Positions 25,219-33,501 of a DNA stretch of 40,329 nucleotides are shown piece by piece (position 1 is the stretch's first letter; each line of letters opens with the position of its first letter). A program made the translations under genes and the position numbers. The notes beneath the pieces are model-generated. The model was not told where the DNA came from. It saw nothing but the letters and a program-made list of their open reading frames with translations, and searched no databases. The stretch is from Bifidobacterium callitrichidarum (GTDB lineage: Bacteria > Actinomycetota > Actinomycetes > Actinomycetales > Bifidobacteriaceae), in contig NZ_QFFM01000030.1 in NCBI RefSeq assembly GCF_003129905.1, positions 1-40,329 of the forward strand, in the 5' to 3' direction.

Positions 25219-25806
25219 ATGCGCGTAATTTCCGGACGATTCAAGGGCGTGGCGCTCGCCACCCCGAAAACAGGCACCCGCCCCACCACGGACCGTACCA
25301 AGGAGGCCATCTTCTCCCACCTCGACTCATGGGGCGTGCTGGACGACGCCCGCGTGCTGGACCTGTTCGCAGGCACGGGCGCGCTCGGCATCGAGGCGTT
25401 GAGCCGTGGCGCGCGGGAGCTCGTGGCGGTGGAGAGCTCGCGCCCGGCTGCGGCACTCATCACCAAGACGATCGCCCAGCTGCAGCGCAACCGCTCGTGG
25501 AGCCCGGAGCTCAAGGCCCGCGTGCTCGTCAAGAAGGCCGAGGCGGTGGCTGGCGGCTTCGGCGAACCGTTCGACGTGATCTTCATCGACCCGCCCTACG
25601 CCTTCGAAACCGCCGCCTGCAACCAGTTGCTGGCCGATTTGGCCGCCGGAACCGCCACCAATGACCGCACGGTGATCATGCTGGAGCGTTCGGCGCGCTC
25701 CGACACCCCCGCTGCCCCGGAAGGGTGGGAGATCACCGAAAGCCGCAACTACGGCGAGACCGCCGTGTTCTACATCGAGCCGATTGCCGACGGCCAGGCC
25801 GAGTGA
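25219..25806 (+). CDS. rsmD: 16S rRNA (guanine(966)-N(2))-methyltransferase RsmD
   Basis: A 195-residue SAM-dependent methyltransferase. MRVISGRFKGVALATPKTGT and RPTTDRTKEAIFSHL are the N-terminal RsmD signatures, LDLFAGTGALGIEALSRGA is the SAM-binding motif I, and FDVIFIDPPYAF holds the catalytic D/NPPY motif. It methylates G966 of 16S rRNA during 30S assembly. TAAGCT (25206-25211) ends 7 nt before the ATG at 25219; a GTG at 25213 is a less likely start. It follows recG on the same strand but appears to have its own leaderless promoter inside the 29-bp gap. Confidence 0.94.
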   Translation: MRVISGRFKGVALATPKTGTRPTTDRTKEAIFSHLDSWGVLDDARVLDLFAGTGALGIEALSRGARELVAVESSRPAAALITKTIAQLQRNRSWSPELKARVLVKKAEAVAGGFGEPFDVIFIDPPYAFETAACNQLLADLAAGTATNDRTVIMLERSARSDTPAAPEGWEITESRNYGETAVFYIEPIADGQAE

Positions 25807-25830
25807 CGGCTCCCGCGTGATGCAGCCGTA

Positions 25831-25951
25831 CATGATGTAGGGAATTTCACATGATGTAGGGATGCGAAATCGAGGATTGGCGGAAAATGGCCGTTTTCCG
25901 TCCCTACACCATGGGGAATTCCCTACATCATGGGCAAATCCCTACATCATG
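25831..25951. repeat. Array III: inverted 19-bp-period repeats between convergent rsmD and trmD
   Basis: Two direct copies of CATGATGTAGGGA (25831, 25850) face three inverted copies, TCCCTACAYCATG (25901, 25920, 25939), every adjacent same-strand pair exactly 19 bp apart. A central hairpin, CGGAAAATGG/CCGTTTTCCG, lies at about 25880-25900. Folded, it gives one long nested stem. It may terminate both genes, but the strict period is unexplained. Confidence 0.88.
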
Positions 25952-26000
25952 GGAGCACACTTGAACGTTTTTGTGCCCGATGTGGCAGAGCGATGACTTG

Positions 26001-26996
26001 TTACTCGCCCAGCTTGCGCGGATGGGCGGCTGAAACCTCCCATCCCAGCGCCATCAGCGTCTTGCGGTCGGCCTTGTCCAGCGCCTTGCAATCCAGCTTG
26101 GCGATGAGGTCCGGGCGGATCTCGTTGGTGCGGGCCAACGCCTCGTCGCGGCGGAAGCGGTCCACCTTGCCGTGGTCGCCGGAGAGCAGCACGTCTGGCA
26201 CCGCAAGCCCACGCCACGTGGCCGGCTTGGTGTACTGGCGGTGCTCCAGCAACGCGCCCTCGCCGGTGTACGACTCCTCCACGATGGAATCGGGATTGCC
26301 CATGAACCCCGGCATCAGGCGGGTGATGGCCTCCAGCATCACGGACACGGCCACCTCGCCGCCGTTGAGCACGTAGTCGCCGATGGAGTATTCGCGCACA
26401 TCGATGCCCTGCGTACGGTAGTAGTCAGGAATGCGCGAATCGTAGCCCTCGTAACGGCCGCAGCCGAACAGCAGGTGATTGGCATGGCTGAGCTCGGTGG
26501 CGTCGCGCTGGGTGAACAGCGGGGCGGACGGGTTCGGGAAGATGAGCACCGGGGCGTCGGATGCGGCGGTGCCGGGCACCGGGGCGTCGTGGGCTTCGGT
26601 GGCATTTTCCGCGGTGATATCGGCAGACATGCCGTCCGACTCATCGGACGCGATAGCATCGCTGGACTCGACGACCTCGTCGGACACGGTAGCGTCGGCG
26701 GAATCGGCGATCGTCGCGGAATCATCGGCGTCCAACGTACACTCCGTTTCGTCGACGGTCGCGGGCTGCAATCCCAGCAGATCGTCCAGGCACTCCGCCC
26801 ACACCTCGGGCTTCATCACCATGCCGGCACCGCCGCCCACCGGGGTATCGTCCACCGAATGATGCACGTCATGGGTCCAGTCGCGCAGGTTGTGCGCGGT
26901 GATCTGCAGCAGACCCTTGGCCTGCGCCTTGCCCATGAGGCTCAGGCCAAGCACGTCGAAGTATTCGGGGAACACGCTCACGATATCGATCTTCAT
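26001..26996 (-). CDS. trmD: tRNA (guanine(37)-N(1))-methyltransferase TrmD, with acidic insert
   Basis: A 331-residue SPOUT methyltransferase making m1G37 in tRNAs, which prevents +1 frameshifting. [59 protein letters not shown] and the C-terminal [18 protein letters not shown] region are typical. It is about 75 residues longer than the E. coli enzyme: residues about 75-147 are an Asp/Glu/Ser/Ala-rich, probably disordered insert between the first SAM-domain half and [13 protein letters not shown]. The ATG at 26996 has TAGGCT (27004-27009, minus strand) 7 nt upstream and no Shine-Dalgarno, so it is probably leaderless; the extension to 27065 is rejected. It is divergent from the U32 gene. Confidence 0.96.
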   Translation of the reverse strand: MKIDIVSVFPEYFDVLGLSLMGKAQAKGLLQITAHNLRDWTHDVHHSVDDTPVGGGAGMVMKPEVWAECLDDLLGLQPATVDETECTLDADDSATIADSADATVSDEVVESSDAIASDESDGMSADITAENATEAHDAPVPGTAASDAPVLIFPNPSAPLFTQRDATELSHANHLLFGCGRYEGYDSRIPDYYRTQGIDVREYSIGDYVLNGGEVAVSVMLEAITRLMPGFMGNPDSIVEESYTGEGALLEHRQYTKPATWRGLAVPDVLLSGDHGKVDRFRRDEALARTNEIRPDLIAKLDCKALDKADRKTLMALGWEVSAAHPRKLGE

Positions 26997-27094
26997 GCGC
27001 TCCAGCCTACCGTCCGCCCCGCCCGCGCCGCGGCCCGACGGTGCCCGCTCCGCAGTCCGCCGCATTACACGGCCACCACTACACTATTGCGGTG

Positions 27095-28798
27095 ATGAAT
27101 ACGACGATGAACCTCCCCACACGAAAGAAGCCCGAAGTGCTGGCGCCCGCCGGCAACCTGAGGGGCCTCAAAACCGCCGTGGACTACGGCGCCGACGCGG
27201 TCTACTGCGGCGGCAAGGCCTTCGGCATGCGCTCGGCGCCCAAGAACCTGAGCCTCGAGGACTTCGAGGAGGGCTCCCGCTACGCCCACGAGCACGGCGC
27301 CCGCGTGTACGTGACCTGCAACGTGCTGCCGCGCAACAACGAGGTCGAGGCCTTGCGCGAGTACGTGGGCCAGCTCAAGGACACCGGCGTGGACGCGCTG
27401 ATCGTCTCGGACATCGGCGTGATGCTCATGGCGCGCCAGGTGGCCCCGAACCTCGAGCTGCACGTCTCCACCCAGGCCGGCGTGACCAACTACCAGGCCG
27501 CCAACGCCTTCTACGAGCTCGGCGCCCGCCGTGTGGTGCTGGCCCGCGAGATGGACCTGCAGGCCGTGCGCGACATCCGCGCCAACATCCCGGACGACCT
27601 CGACATCGAATGCTTCGTCCACGGTGCCATGTGCATGGCCTTCTCCGGCCGTTGCCTGTTCTCCAACTACCTGACCGGCCGTGACGGCAACCACGGCGAA
27701 TGCGCCCAGCCCTGCCGCTGGAAGTACTCGATCGTGGAGGAGAAGCGTCCCGGCCAGTACTTCCCGATCGAACAGACCAAGGACGGCGCCTACCTGTTCA
27801 ACTCGCAGGACATGAACATGCTGGAGCACCTGGACGACCTCATCGACTCCGGCGCCACGAGCCTCAAGATCGAGGGGCGCGCCAAGAGCGCGTACTACAT
27901 CGCCGCCATGACCAACGCCTACAAGACCGCGGTCAACGAATACATGATCCAGCGCGGCTTCGAAACCGCCGACGGCACCGTCCTGAAGCCCTTCCGTGAC
28001 CGCGTGATCCGTCCGTCCGACCCCGACTTCGCCGAGGCGATGGCCGCGGCCGGCGAGGACCAGGTGATGCGCAACGCCGACGCCGCCTTCTCCGGTGTGT
28101 CCGATGAGGGTTACGAGCAGCTTGGTGCGGCGGAGACGAACGCCGCAAACGACGGTGTCGCCGAACGTCAGTCGGTTGCGATTGCGTCCGAGCCGGACAA
28201 GTCGCAGGACGCTGCCGCCGACGTCTCCGCCGCCCCCGCGACTTCCGTGCCCGCGAAGTCCGGCCCGCTGAACGAGCCCGACAACCTGAGCTACCACGCC
28301 CGTTCCACGCGCCGCAAGTCCAACACCGCGGCCGAGGAGATCACGACCGACTGGAAGCACGCGGCCGTCCGCCCCGCCCCGCACGTCACGCTGCCCGCAT
28401 GGCTGATCGACGAGCCGGACAAGGTGGCCCACCGCGACTACTCCACCGGCTTCTACTATCCGGAGCACAAAGTGACGCAGAACACCGACCGTTCCGCCTA
28501 CTTCCGCTCCTGGATGGTGGTGGGCGAGGTCCTGAGCTGGAGCTCCGACGAGGGCGGCCGCGTCACGCTGATGAGCCGCAACAAGATCGAGCCCGGCCAG
28601 CAGGTCGAGTTCCTCCTGCCCGGTTCGCAGCCGTTGGCCTACACCGTGCCCGCGAGCGGCCTCAAGGACGCGGACGGCGTGCCGGTCCCCGCCATCAACA
28701 ACCCGGCGCACGTGTTCTCGATGCCCTGCCCGCATCAGGTGCCGATCAACGCCGCCATCCGCTCACGCACCAAGCGCCCTACCCTCAAGGCCGAATAG
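27095..28798 (+). CDS. Peptidase U32 family protein (TrhP/YegQ-like tRNA hydroxylation)
   Basis: A 567-residue protein. The TIM-barrel-like U32 domain has KPEVLAPAGNLRGLKTAVDY, DAVYCGGKAFGMR and the family signature ECFVHGAMCMAFSGRCLFSN, followed by GECAQPCRW with conserved cysteines. Family members TrhP/YegQ take part in 5-hydroxyuridine formation at tRNA position 34; other U32 proteins are proposed proteases, so the assignment is by family. Residues about 335-415 are an Ala/Asp/Ser-rich linker before a C-terminal beta domain (YYPEHKVTQNTDRSAYFRSW). TACACT (27080-27085) lies 9 nt before the chosen ATG at 27095, without a Shine-Dalgarno; ATG at 27107 is possible. Confidence 0.88.
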   Translation: MNTTMNLPTRKKPEVLAPAGNLRGLKTAVDYGADAVYCGGKAFGMRSAPKNLSLEDFEEGSRYAHEHGARVYVTCNVLPRNNEVEALREYVGQLKDTGVDALIVSDIGVMLMARQVAPNLELHVSTQAGVTNYQAANAFYELGARRVVLAREMDLQAVRDIRANIPDDLDIECFVHGAMCMAFSGRCLFSNYLTGRDGNHGECAQPCRWKYSIVEEKRPGQYFPIEQTKDGAYLFNSQDMNMLEHLDDLIDSGATSLKIEGRAKSAYYIAAMTNAYKTAVNEYMIQRGFETADGTVLKPFRDRVIRPSDPDFAEAMAAAGEDQVMRNADAAFSGVSDEGYEQLGAAETNAANDGVAERQSVAIASEPDKSQDAAADVSAAPATSVPAKSGPLNEPDNLSYHARSTRRKSNTAAEEITTDWKHAAVRPAPHVTLPAWLIDEPDKVAHRDYSTGFYYPEHKVTQNTDRSAYFRSWMVVGEVLSWSSDEGGRVTLMSRNKIEPGQQVEFLLPGSQPLAYTVPASGLKDADGVPVPAINNPAHVFSMPCPHQVPINAAIRSRTKRPTLKAE

Positions 28799-28847
28799 TC
28801 CTTCCTGGCTCTCTTCCGGAAAGAACACTGAACCGATAGCTCTTTCT

Positions 28848-28897
28848 GGCTCCCCTCGCCGAGGGGAGCTGCCCGCACCCGCGGGCTGAGGGGAGCC
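28848..28897. repeat. Dispersed extragenic hairpin element, copy 2 (inverted orientation)
   Basis: GCTCCCCTC-GCC-GAGGGGAGC, then GCCCGC-ACCC-GCGGGC, then TGAGGGGAGCC. It mirrors the element at 18129-18175. It lies between the U32 and PgeF-like genes and may act as a terminator. Confidence 0.8.
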
Positions 28898-28938
28898 CGT
28901 CTCACCCATAAGGAATCCTCCCCAGAAAGCCGCATACC

Positions 28939-29922
28939 ATGCCCGAATACAGCGACGAAATCATCGACTCCAACGCCATCAGCTCCACCGACAAGGCAGG
29001 CCGCCCGATCCCGGTGACCATCCCGATCGCCCTGGCCCCCGGCATCACCGTGGTCTACACCACCCGTCTCGGCGGCCTGAGCACGGGCGACTGGGGCAAC
29101 CTCAACCTCGGCGGCAAGTCCGGCGACGACCCGGAAGCCGTGCTCTCCAACCGTCTGGCCCTCGCCGAGGCGGTCGGTGCCCCGCTCTCCCTGGTCTCGC
29201 AGGTCCACTCCGGCGTGGCGGTGGATGTGGATGACGTGTACGAGTCCAACGCCCCGTTCGGCTTCGACGCCTCCGGCACCAAGGGCGTCGACCCGGACAC
29301 CGTGACCGTGCTGGAAGCGGACGGCCAGGTCACCTCCCAAGCCGGCATCGCCCTGGGCATGTTCGCCGCCGACTGCCTGCCGGTGCTCATGGCCGACCCC
29401 GTCACCGGCATCATCGGCGCCGCGCACTGCGGTCGTCGCGGCCTGGAGAAGGGCATCATCGGCGCCACCGTGGAACTCATGAAGCTCAAGGGAGCGGCCC
29501 CCGAGAACATCGTCGCCACGCTCGGCCCGCGCATCTGCGGCGACTGCTACGAGGTGGGGGACGAGATCGCCGACACCTTCATCAAGCGCTTCCCGTTGAC
29601 CAAGACCACGACCCGATTCGGCGGCGCCGGCATCGACATCGCCGAAGCCGCGATGATCGACCTGGCCTTCGCCGGCGTGCATCAGGTGGTCGACTCCATG
29701 CCGCGCGTCCACGCCGCCACCGAATACCTGGAGGAGGACGCCGAGCTCGCCGAACTGTGCCGCACCGACGGCGAAGGTCCCGCCTCGCTCGCGGAACGCA
29801 TCGGTTCCATCAACCGCAGCATGTGCACGCTCGAAAACCCGCTGTGGTACTCCCATCGCCGCGCCGCGCTCGCCGGCAACCCCCACGAAGGCCGCCTGCT
29901 GGCCCTCGTCGTGCGTCAGTAG
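28939..29922 (+). CDS. PgeF/YfiH-type polyphenol oxidase / peptidoglycan editing factor
   Basis: A 327-residue DUF152 protein. Family blocks are FTTRxGG-like YTTRLGGLSTG, NLNLGGKSGDD, SQVHSGVAV, FAADCLPVLMADP, IGAAHCGRRGL, LGPRICGDCYEVG and SINRSMCTLENPLWYSHRR. The His/Cys residues in VH, ADC and AHCG form the metal-binding site used for laccase-like or adenosine-phosphorylase-like activity; in E. coli PgeF prevents incorporation of wrong amino acids into peptidoglycan. The ATG at 28939 has only a weak GAAAG at 28915-28919; AAGGA lies further up. It follows the U32 gene after a repeat element. In many bacteria this family sits near cell-division genes; here it does not. Confidence 0.88.
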   Translation: MPEYSDEIIDSNAISSTDKAGRPIPVTIPIALAPGITVVYTTRLGGLSTGDWGNLNLGGKSGDDPEAVLSNRLALAEAVGAPLSLVSQVHSGVAVDVDDVYESNAPFGFDASGTKGVDPDTVTVLEADGQVTSQAGIALGMFAADCLPVLMADPVTGIIGAAHCGRRGLEKGIIGATVELMKLKGAAPENIVATLGPRICGDCYEVGDEIADTFIKRFPLTKTTTRFGGAGIDIAEAAMIDLAFAGVHQVVDSMPRVHAATEYLEEDAELAELCRTDGEGPASLAERIGSINRSMCTLENPLWYSHRRAALAGNPHEGRLLALVVRQ

Positions 29923-30027
29923 CGTCCGATTGCGGTACGGCCGATGGGGCGTGGTCCGCGAGCACATTCCGTGGAGAACGTGTGACGCGGGTCACGCTCG
30001 GGCAGCCCTCACCCTACGGTGGTGCCT

Positions 30028-30924
30028 ATGACTGAGAGAGCATCCGATATTCCCGTTGACGCCACGACCGGCATCGCCGCCGGCTCCGAACCCGCAGCCG
30101 AGCAGTCCGCTCCGGCCGTACGCCCGGCGCAGCACGTGCCGGTGGTGGCCGTGGTGCTGGCCGCAGGCTTCGGCACCCGATTCGATCCGGACAACCCCAA
30201 GCAGCTGGTCTCCGTGGGCGGCAAGCCCATCGTGTGCTGGAGCATCGAGGCCTTCGAGCGCTGCGAGCGCGTGAGCGACATCGTGGTGGTGGTCAACGCC
30301 AAGGTGCGCGGCACGGTCGAATCGCTGATCGACGAGCAGGGGTACGGCAAGGTCCGCATCGTGATCGACGGCGGCGCCGAGCGTGTGGACAGCACCGCCG
30401 CCGCGCTGGATACGCTCGCGGCCGCCGGCATTCCGGGCGACGCCAAGATCCTCATCCACGACGCCGTCCGCCCGTTCGTGGAGCAGTCCGCCATCGACGG
30501 CTCCATCGACGCGCTCGACCAGTTCAAGGCCGCCACCGTGGCCTTCGCGTCCACCGACACCATCCTGCTCACGCAGGATCTGGGCGATCTCAAGGTGATT
30601 CGTTCGGTGCCGGACCGCACGGATTCCTATCGCGCGCAGACCCCGCAGTCGTTCCGCTTCGCCACCATCCGTCACGCCTACGAGCTGGCCGCCGCCGACC
30701 CGGACTTCCACCCCACGGACGATACGCGCGTGGTGGTCGACTACCTGCCGGACGAACCCGTGGCCATCGTGGCCGGTTCGGAGACGAACCTCAAGGTCAC
30801 CACGTTGGCGGACATCCCCACGGCCGAACGCATCGCCGAGGAGATCCTGGGCCGCGACCCCAAGGAGGAGGCCCGCGCCCGCATGCACGCGCTCCTCGCG
30901 CAGGCCGCCGGACAGCTGCGGTAA
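30028..30924 (+). CDS. ispD: IspD/TarI family cytidylyltransferase
   Basis: A 298-residue nucleotidyltransferase. After a 38-residue polar N-terminus come VVLAAGFGTRF (nucleotide-binding loop), NPKQLVSVGGKPIVCW, RVDSTAAAL, ILIHDAVRPFVEQ, and TPQSFRFATI with TNLKVTTLADI. It transfers CMP to a sugar- or polyol-phosphate. IspD acts on methylerythritol 4-phosphate in isoprenoid synthesis; TarI acts on ribitol 5-phosphate. DTILL, SVPDRTDSY and TPQSF lean toward TarI-like proteins, so the substrate is open and the symbol is provisional. TACGGT (30015-30020) ends 7 nt before the ATG, suggesting a leaderless mRNA; a GTG at 30019 is less likely. Confidence 0.86.
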   Translation: MTERASDIPVDATTGIAAGSEPAAEQSAPAVRPAQHVPVVAVVLAAGFGTRFDPDNPKQLVSVGGKPIVCWSIEAFERCERVSDIVVVVNAKVRGTVESLIDEQGYGKVRIVIDGGAERVDSTAAALDTLAAAGIPGDAKILIHDAVRPFVEQSAIDGSIDALDQFKAATVAFASTDTILLTQDLGDLKVIRSVPDRTDSYRAQTPQSFRFATIRHAYELAAADPDFHPTDDTRVVVDYLPDEPVAIVAGSETNLKVTTLADIPTAERIAEEILGRDPKEEARARMHALLAQAAGQLR

Positions 30925-31030
30925 TCCCTTCGATTCCGGGCGCCCCGATGCGTGACGGGCCTACCGGAGCGCGAGTCCCCGCCGGCCGGGCTTCCTCCGC
31001 CCCAGCGTGGCGGACGCTAGACTTAGGCGT

Positions 31031-31708
31031 ATGCGTGAACTCAATGTGGTGATCTCCGGTTTCGACCAGTACGAGGGCGTGGACGTCAATCCCGCCGTCG
31101 AAGTGCCCAAGGCCCTTGCCGAGCAGGGGCTGGGCGCCGCCGGCGGCCCGGACGACCCGTTCGACCAGGTCACGGTGGACATCCACGCCGTCAGCCTGCC
31201 GGTGAGCTTCGCCAAGGCATGGCCCACCCTGCTGGAGAGCATCGAGGCCGTGCACCCCAACATCGTCATCGCCACAGGCCTCAAGCACGCGGCCCGCAGC
31301 GTGATGCTGGAGCGCTGCGCCACCAACCTCATGGACGCGGCCAAGCCGGACGCGGACAACGTCATTCCCCGCCGCGAGCCCATCGACCCGGACGGTCCGG
31401 CCGCCTACTGGACGCGCCTGCCGCTCAGGTCGATCCTCAAGGATTTCGCCGCCGACTCGATTCCCGCCTCCCTGAGTTCGGACGCCGGCACCTTCGTGTG
31501 CAATTCGCTGTTCTACAACCTGCTCAACTGGATGTCCGCGCAGGACCGCGTACTCGGCGGGTTCGTGAGCTTCCCGCTGATCGGACCGGCCCACTCCAGC
31601 CAGCACGGCCTGCCGCTGGACCAGCAGATCGCCGCCGGCCGCGACGTGGTGCGCGAGGCCGTGCGCTACTATCTCAAGCCCTCCAGCTCCGACATCCTCA
31701 TCGCGTGA
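31031..31708 (+). CDS. Pyroglutamyl-peptidase I-like protein (C15 family)
   Basis: A 225-residue homologue of pyrrolidone-carboxylate peptidase, which removes N-terminal pyroglutamate. VVISGFDQYEGVDVNPAVEV is the family start, ATGLKHAARSVMLERCATN carries the catalytic Glu, and SSDAGTFVCNSLFYNLLNW the catalytic Cys (about residue 157). The catalytic His normally lies in GGFIHVPYLP about 24 residues later; here the stretch is GGFVSFPLIGPAHSS, with Ser at that place and a His a few residues on. Classical activity is therefore uncertain and I leave the symbol blank. TAGACT (31018-31023) ends 7 nt before the ATG at 31031, a probable leaderless start. Confidence 0.85.
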   Translation: MRELNVVISGFDQYEGVDVNPAVEVPKALAEQGLGAAGGPDDPFDQVTVDIHAVSLPVSFAKAWPTLLESIEAVHPNIVIATGLKHAARSVMLERCATNLMDAAKPDADNVIPRREPIDPDGPAAYWTRLPLRSILKDFAADSIPASLSSDAGTFVCNSLFYNLLNWMSAQDRVLGGFVSFPLIGPAHSSQHGLPLDQQIAAGRDVVREAVRYYLKPSSSDILIA

Positions 31709-31858
31709 CATCGGGCCGCGCAGCCCCCGGAATAGAACAGGGTTCGCACGCATTGTAACGATTGCAGAACGCATGGCGCGTGCCGCCGTGACTATGCGCT
31801 ACAGTGCATGGAGTACGCGCCAAGGGGCGCATGCGTTGGGCGAAAGGAAAATACAGCC

Positions 31859-33331
31859 ATGGTGGATCGTTTCCCGGTGGTGCTGCGTGGATATGACAAG
31901 GACAAGGTAGATGCGGCCTTCGATGCCGCCCAGGAAAGCATGAACCGGGCCCAGCAGACGCTGGCCAGCATGCGCGAGCAGATCGCGGCGGACGACGACC
32001 GCATCCTGCAGCTCCAGGCCCAGCTGCAGGAGGAGAAGAACAAGAAGCCGGAAGGCAACACGTTCGCCTCCCTCGGCGCAAACGCCCAGCAGATGCTCGC
32101 CTCCGCCGAACAGACCAGCGCCGAACTGCTCGAACGCGCCAAGCAGGACGCCTCCGCCACCCGCACCAGCGCCCAGGCGCAGGCCGAAACCCTCATCAAC
32201 AACGCCAAGCTGGACGCCAAGCACATCGTGGACGACGCCAACGCCAAGGCCACCTCCATCCTGACGAACGCCAACAATCAGGCCCAGTCCGTCACCACCT
32301 CGGCCAACGAGGACGCCGCCCAGCTGCGCGCCCGCACCGCCAAGGACGTGGCCGAGCAGCGCCAGACCGTGGAGCTGGAGCTCAGCAACGCCCGCGAGGA
32401 GCACAACAAGAAGCTCGCCTCCGAACGTTCCACCCAGGAGCGTGAGATCGCCGATATGAAGGCGGAGGCCACGCGCAAGGTGGCCGAGCTGCGCAAGAGC
32501 GCCAATGAGGAGATCGCCAAGCTCAAGTCCGACTCCAACGACCAGATCGAGGCGGCGCTCGCCGAGGCCAACAAGAAGCTGGCCGACGTGCGCGAGCAGG
32601 TCTCCAAGATGATGACCGAGGCCCAGCGCAAGGCCGGCGAGATCACCGACACTGCCAAGGCCAAGGCCCAGGAGATCACCGACGAGGCCGAGGTGAACCG
32701 CACCACCACCATGAGCAAGGTCAACGCCGAGGTGGAGCAGATTCGCAAGGATATCGCCGCCCAGCAGGACGAGGCCACCAAGAAGGTCAACGAGCTGCTG
32801 GCCCACCTTGAGGAGAGCCGCGCCGCCGCCAAGAAGGAGGCGGACGAGCTCATCAGCCAGGCCAAGGCCACACGCGAGGACGCGGACGTGTACGCCGCCG
32901 CCAAGCGTCAGGAGGCGGACGATCAGGCCGCCGCCATCGTGCATAAGGCCGGTGAGGACGCGGATGCCCAGATTGAGGAGCGTCGCACCGCGGCCCAGAG
33001 TGAGCTGGACGGCCTGACCAAGCACATCAACGAGCTGCAGCAGCGCGAGTCCGCCATCACCCAGCGCGTCTCCGAACTGCGCGCCATGTTCTCCCAGGCG
33101 TTCGCCGGATTCGCGTTCGCCGATCCCGCCGCGGCCGCCGGCAAGCAGGGCGCTGCGCCGGCCGCCACTGTGCCGCTGCCGATGGTCAACCCGGTCCCCG
33201 GCGAGGCCGAGGACGATGGTCAGTCCGCCGACTCCCCGGACAAGGGCGAGGACGGGCCTCAGGACGATGCCGCCGCACAGGACGGCGGCGAGGAATCCAC
33301 CCAGGCCATCCCCCAGAACACCCACGACTGA
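31859..33331 (+). CDS. DivIVA-domain long coiled-coil protein
   Basis: A 490-residue protein. The first 30 residues, VDRFPVVLRGYDKDKVDAAFD, match the DivIVA N-terminus (F-P-x-V-x-R-G-Y-D-x-x-x-V), which binds curved membrane at poles and septa. Residues about 25-420 are almost uninterrupted Ala/Glu/Lys/Gln coiled coil; the C-terminus (about 435-490) is acidic and disordered (EAEDDGQSADSPDKGED). The length recalls actinobacterial cytoskeletal organisers of the DivIVA/Scy kind, which position tip-growth machinery; that role is inferred. The ATG at 31859 has AAAGGA about 10 nt upstream. A TACAGT box lies at 31800-31805. Confidence 0.88.
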   Translation: MVDRFPVVLRGYDKDKVDAAFDAAQESMNRAQQTLASMREQIAADDDRILQLQAQLQEEKNKKPEGNTFASLGANAQQMLASAEQTSAELLERAKQDASATRTSAQAQAETLINNAKLDAKHIVDDANAKATSILTNANNQAQSVTTSANEDAAQLRARTAKDVAEQRQTVELELSNAREEHNKKLASERSTQEREIADMKAEATRKVAELRKSANEEIAKLKSDSNDQIEAALAEANKKLADVREQVSKMMTEAQRKAGEITDTAKAKAQEITDEAEVNRTTTMSKVNAEVEQIRKDIAAQQDEATKKVNELLAHLEESRAAAKKEADELISQAKATREDADVYAAAKRQEADDQAAAIVHKAGEDADAQIEERRTAAQSELDGLTKHINELQQRESAITQRVSELRAMFSQAFAGFAFADPAAAAGKQGAAPAATVPLPMVNPVPGEAEDDGQSADSPDKGEDGPQDDAAAQDGGEESTQAIPQNTHD

Positions 33332-33405
33332 TCCCGGTCTGCGGCTTCCCGTAGCGGCCCATCCATAATGACAAGCCATCGATTAGACTACTAACGGCAA
33401 GAATT

Positions 33406-33440
33406 GCGGCATCTGTGCTCCGGCCAGATGCCGCATTTAT
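33406..33440 (+). terminator. Hairpin between divIVA-like gene and pepC
   Basis: TGCGGCATCTG and CAGATGCCGCA form a perfect 11-bp stem with a 9-nt loop, followed by TTTATAT. It could end the divIVA-like transcript, or, since TAGACT (33385-33390) lies just upstream, be part of the pepC leader. Confidence 0.6.
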
Positions 33441-33501
33441 ATGCTTGCGAACGGTGAATTGAGTATGCGCCACAAGCGCACCAATCCAAAAAGGAGCAGA
33501 C

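Noticed and set aside
25831..25951. CRISPR-like repeat-spacer pattern
   Set aside because: The gaps are 6 nt, too short for spacers, and copies occur in both orientations.
27065..28735. 556-codon antisense frame over the U32 gene
   Set aside because: Val/Gly/His/Asp-rich shadow translation of a strongly conserved gene on the other strand.
31799..33379. 526-codon antisense frame of Leu/Gly repeats
   Set aside because: Reverse reading of the Ala/Glu/Lys coiled-coil gene; its apparent repeats only mirror the heptads.
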